Source: an uncultured Plesiomonas sp. (lineage in GTDB: Bacteria > Pseudomonadota > Gammaproteobacteria > Enterobacterales > CAMTGL01). From it: DNA of 6,507 nucleotides. Positions 6,239-6,507 of the stretch are shown here, in pieces; the first letter of the stretch is position 1; the number at the start of each line of letters is the position of its first letter. The notes beneath the pieces were generated by a model that ran no database searches, was not told the DNA's origin, and saw only the letters and a program-made list of their open reading frames with translations. The translations under genes were made by a program, and so were the position numbers. The stretch lies in contig CAMTGL010000118.1 of the NCBI GenBank assembly GCA_947071955.1, positions 1-6,507 on the forward strand. The letters run 5' to 3'.

Positions 6239-6262
6239 TTTCTCCGACATGCAAGGAGTAAA
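6239..6262 (+). promoter_or_regulatory. rpoS ribosome binding site with a possible occluding hairpin
   Basis: AAGGAG at 6253-6258 lies 6 bases before the rpoS ATG at 6265 and fixes that start. CTCC at 6242-6245 can pair with GGAG at 6255-6258 across a 9-base loop. The stem can extend through TT (6239-6240) with AA (6260-6261) past one T-T mismatch. In E. coli, rpoS translation is limited by a leader fold that small RNAs open. The hairpin here is short and its role is inference. Confidence 0.4.
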
Positions 6263-6264
6263 GT

Positions 6265-6507
6265 ATGAGCCATAGCAATACTGCAGCAGAAGAACTGCAT
6301 GACTTTGAGCTGGAAGAGTCGTCTTTAGAAACACTCGAAGAAGAGGCATTTCAGCTGGCAGCGGAAGAGGATCTGGACGCTGACGAGCAGTTCCCGCACA
6401 TTGATGCCCTGCGAGTGCTGGATGCAACCCAACTCTATCTGGGGGAGATTGGTTTCTCCCCACTGTTAACGGCGGCAGAAGAGGTTTATTTTGCTCGTCG
6501 TGCCTTA
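6265..6507 (+). CDS. rpoS: RNA polymerase sigma factor RpoS, N-terminal part (3' end outside window)
   Basis: RpoS (sigma S, sigma 38) directs RNA polymerase to stationary-phase and general stress promoters. Only the first 81 codons are present, with no stop before the window ends. Residues 1-48 are an acidic, poorly conserved region 1.1-like leader rich in Glu, Asp and Leu. From V51 the sequence is strongly conserved: VLDATQLYLGEIGFSPLLTAAEEVYFARRAL, which is region 1.2 of the family and nearly identical to E. coli. The ATG at 6265 has AAGGAG at ideal spacing. It lies 55 bases after nlpD, in the usual nlpD-rpoS arrangement. Expression may come both from read-through from upstream genes and from a promoter inside nlpD, as in E. 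coli; the latter is inferred by analogy. The gene appears intact as far as it can be read. Confidence 0.97.
   Translation, partial: MSHSNTAAEELHDFELEESSLETLEEEAFQLAAEEDLDADEQFPHIDALRVLDATQLYLGEIGFSPLLTAAEEVYFARRAL

Noticed and set aside
6206..6463. 85-codon open frame on the - strand at the nlpD-rpoS junction
   Set aside because: It is antisense to the rpoS start, whose + strand reading is unmistakable; the product has biased, non-globular composition.

Overview
The window is an ordinary, densely packed housekeeping stretch of a gammaproteobacterial chromosome. All genes lie on the + strand, in the order eno (3' end) - ftsB - ispD - ispF - truD - surE - pcm - yqaA - nlpD - rpoS (5' end). This gene order, together with proteins that read almost in register with their E. 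coli counterparts, points to the Enterobacterales/Aeromonadales/Vibrionales part of the Gammaproteobacteria. A DedA-type membrane gene (yqaA-like) sits between pcm and nlpD, which differs from E. coli and may suggest an Aeromonadales-like lineage. The genus cannot be fixed from sequence reading alone. Base composition looks moderate and even, and I see no sign of horizontal transfer, mobile elements, CRISPR, tRNA or rRNA.

Layout. Positions 1-290 carry the last 95 codons of enolase, followed by an intrinsic terminator with a UUCG loop (350-377) and a leader of about 140 bases. From 519 a cell-division gene (ftsB) is followed closely by ispD. A 119-base gap with a long imperfect inverted repeat then separates ispD from ispF. 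From ispF to yqaA the genes are nested: ispF/truD overlap by 23 bases, truD/surE by 20, surE and pcm are 2 bases apart, and pcm/yqaA overlap by 4. This arrangement suggests one transcript with translational coupling. nlpD follows 16 bases after yqaA. rpoS starts 55 bases after nlpD and runs off the window after 81 codons.

How the genes work together. IspD and IspF carry out two steps of the MEP isoprenoid pathway. TruD modifies tRNA. SurE (nucleotidase) and Pcm (protein repair) are stationary-phase and stress survival functions. NlpD is the outer-membrane activator of septal amidase. RpoS is the general stress sigma factor. FtsB and NlpD both act at the division septum. The stress genes cluster upstream of rpoS, as in many relatives.

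I found no credible undescribed system. The points most worth a second look are the inverted repeat between ispD and ispF, the C-terminal extension of IspF that overlaps truD, the position of the DedA-type gene, and a possible hairpin over the rpoS ribosome binding site.
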